Below, piece after piece: positions 6,464 through 6,949 of a DNA stretch of 6,949 nucleotides (position 1 is the first letter of the stretch; the number at the start of each line of letters is the position of its first letter). The position numbers were made by a program, and so were the translations under genes. The notes under the pieces are model-generated. The model was not told the DNA's origin, made no database searches, and saw only the letters and a program-made list of their open reading frames with translations. The DNA is taken from assembly GCA_011049295.1 (NCBI GenBank), contig DSCA01000091.1, positions 1 through 6,949 on the forward strand, written 5' to 3'. The stretch is from Thermoplasmatales archaeon. GTDB lineage: Archaea > Thermoplasmatota > E2 > UBA202 > DSCA01.

Positions 6464-6511
6464 AGAGCCCTAGATGCCGCCCTGGCCTGGTGCATCCACC
6501 ACCTGAGCTAA
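6461..6511 (+). other. In-frame TAG plus 15-codon extension of the hydrolase
   Basis: After HQQER the frame has TAG (6461-6463), then RALDAALAWCIHHLS and TAA at 6509-6511, with no frame change. An amphipathic helix with Trp and ending in ...HHL is how alpha/beta hydrolases of this type commonly finish after the catalytic His, so these codons look like genuine hydrolase C-terminus. The full product would be 220 residues. The UAG could be decoded (pyrrolysine in some archaea), be a nonsense change of a sense codon such as CAG, AAG or TGG, or be a base-call error. Confidence 0.6.
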
Positions 6512-6768
6512 AACTTCCGCTGCTTGACCTCGCCCACCGTCCGGCATTCGTACATCACCAGCAGGTAGTCGAACAGGGTTTTTAGGGAGGAAACAAAGAG
6601 GCCCAGCACGATACCAAAGAGGGCGCCGCCCAGCAGCCGCCACACCGCTTCGCCCGCCAGCGGGGGAATCACCCAGGTGGGAATCATTGCCTTCCATTTG
6701 GGGTGAAGGCTGACCCGCATCCGGCTCCACTTGATTTCGGCCCGCCATACGTTGAATTTGGAAGCCAT
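6508..6768 (-). CDS. Small membrane protein, unknown function
   Basis: Unrecognised, 86 residues. A basic, Trp-containing N-terminus (KFNVWRAEIKWSRMRVSLHPKWKAMIP, 4-30) is followed by a Pro-containing turn and one clear hydrophobic helix (about 43-62, LLGGALFGIVLGLFV), possibly extended by a second amphipathic part (63-73), and a short polar tail. ATG 6768 is supported by GGGAG at 6774-6778, six bases or so upstream. A weak TATA-like TTTTATG at 6808-6814 would give a short leader. It ends in TAG at 6508-6510, interlocked with the TAA that closes the extended hydrolase frame (the four bases CTAA serve both). The gene stands alone in its direction within the window, so context gives no function. 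Confidence 0.65.
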   Translation of the reverse strand: MASKFNVWRAEIKWSRMRVSLHPKWKAMIPTWVIPPLAGEAVWRLLGGALFGIVLGLFVSSLKTLFDYLLVMYECRTVGEVKQRKF

Positions 6769-6773
6769 GGTAT

Positions 6774-6778
6774 CTCCC
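6774..6778 (-). promoter_or_regulatory. Ribosome binding site of the 86-residue membrane protein
   Basis: The minus strand reads GCGGGAGATACCATG. GGGAG lies 5 bases before the ATG and supports both the reality of this small gene and its start. Confidence 0.55.
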
Positions 6779-6780
6779 GC

Positions 6781-6949
6781 ATATCAAGGCCACTAAAACA
6801 CTAGCCACATAAAACTTTTTCTTTTTATGCGGCGTTGTCCGGTAAGTAAATAAAGGGGCTCCGTTATGTAGCAAACGGATGGGATGCAAGAAGCAGAAGC
6901 GGATAGACCGTAAACTTCAAACGAATTGGAAGGTCTATAATCTTGCCAT
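6781..6949. other. Non-coding AT-richer end with small inverted repeats
   Basis: No gene is supported here. The stretch holds three perfect short inverted repeats: CATAAAA/TTTTATG (6808-6814 with 6823-6829, loop 8), TCCGTT/AACGGA (6860-6865 with 6874-6879, loop 8), and ATAGACC/GGTCTAT (6903-6909 with 6932-6938, loop 22). A T-rich run at 6815-6826 on the plus strand could act as an archaeal terminator. The minus-strand TTTTATG may instead be the promoter of the gene ending at 6508. No tRNA signature was found by eye. Confidence 0.45.

Noticed and set aside
6470..6889. Minus-strand open frame of 139 codons over the right end
   Set aside because: Its second half is out of frame with the 86-residue protein, which has an SD site and a clear membrane helix; the first 40 residues show no pattern.
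6860..6949. Possible tRNA or structured RNA at the right edge
   Set aside because: The hairpins do not form a cloverleaf, and no T-arm consensus is visible on either strand.
1..6949. CRISPR array
   Set aside because: No regularly spaced direct repeats were seen anywhere in the window.

Overview
The window reads as archaeal chromosome. The three best-conserved genes encode an archaeal-type elongation factor 2 (731 codons, with the diphthamide-site His in its DAIHRG context) and the archaeal forms of ribosomal proteins uS7 and uS12. Shine-Dalgarno (SD) sites are of the GAGGTGA type, and promoters look like archaeal TATA boxes a short distance upstream of starts. The EF-2 N-terminus (MGRKEDN..., GITINAA) most resembles, from memory, EF-2 of the Thermoplasmata, including Methanomassiliicoccales. 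That placement is a moderate-confidence impression, not a database result. Coding DNA is visibly GC-rich, while the first 108 bases (about 36% GC) and roughly the last 170 bases are AT-richer.

Layout, left to right. Bases 1-108 are AT-rich, hold a long fold-back hairpin, and abut the 5'-truncated gene of an ABC-2 type membrane permease (+). It is followed closely by a flavodoxin-like gene (+, start best placed at 1098). A small PH-like-fold hypothetical gene (-, 1618-2085) converges on the flavodoxin. Next on the minus strand, in transcription order from right to left, is the compact translation operon rps12 - rps7 - fusA - two-helix membrane protein (5745 down to 2135), with gaps of 4, 5 and 8 bases. 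It is driven from a TATA element near 5781-5787. Divergent from rps12 is an alpha/beta hydrolase (+, from 5849). It meets a convergent 86-residue membrane protein gene (-, 6508-6768). The window ends in about 180 bases of non-coding, AT-rich DNA containing several small inverted repeats.

The core job of the window is translation: uS12 and uS7 build the small subunit decoding and head regions, and EF-2 drives translocation. The usual archaeal companions (EF-1alpha and uS10 downstream; NusA, L30e or RNA polymerase genes upstream) are not here, so the operon appears isolated. The flanking genes are accessory.

The most interesting observation is an in-frame TAG near the end of the alpha/beta hydrolase. 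Reading continues in the same frame for 15 codons of plausible C-terminal helix to a TAA that interlocks with the stop codon of the neighbouring gene. In a lineage where UAG can encode pyrrolysine this could be a sense codon, but three other genes here appear to use TAG as an ordinary stop, so a recent nonsense change or a sequencing error remains possible. Second is the permease truncated at the edge of an AT-rich fold-back, which looks like an insertion-element end or an assembly junction.
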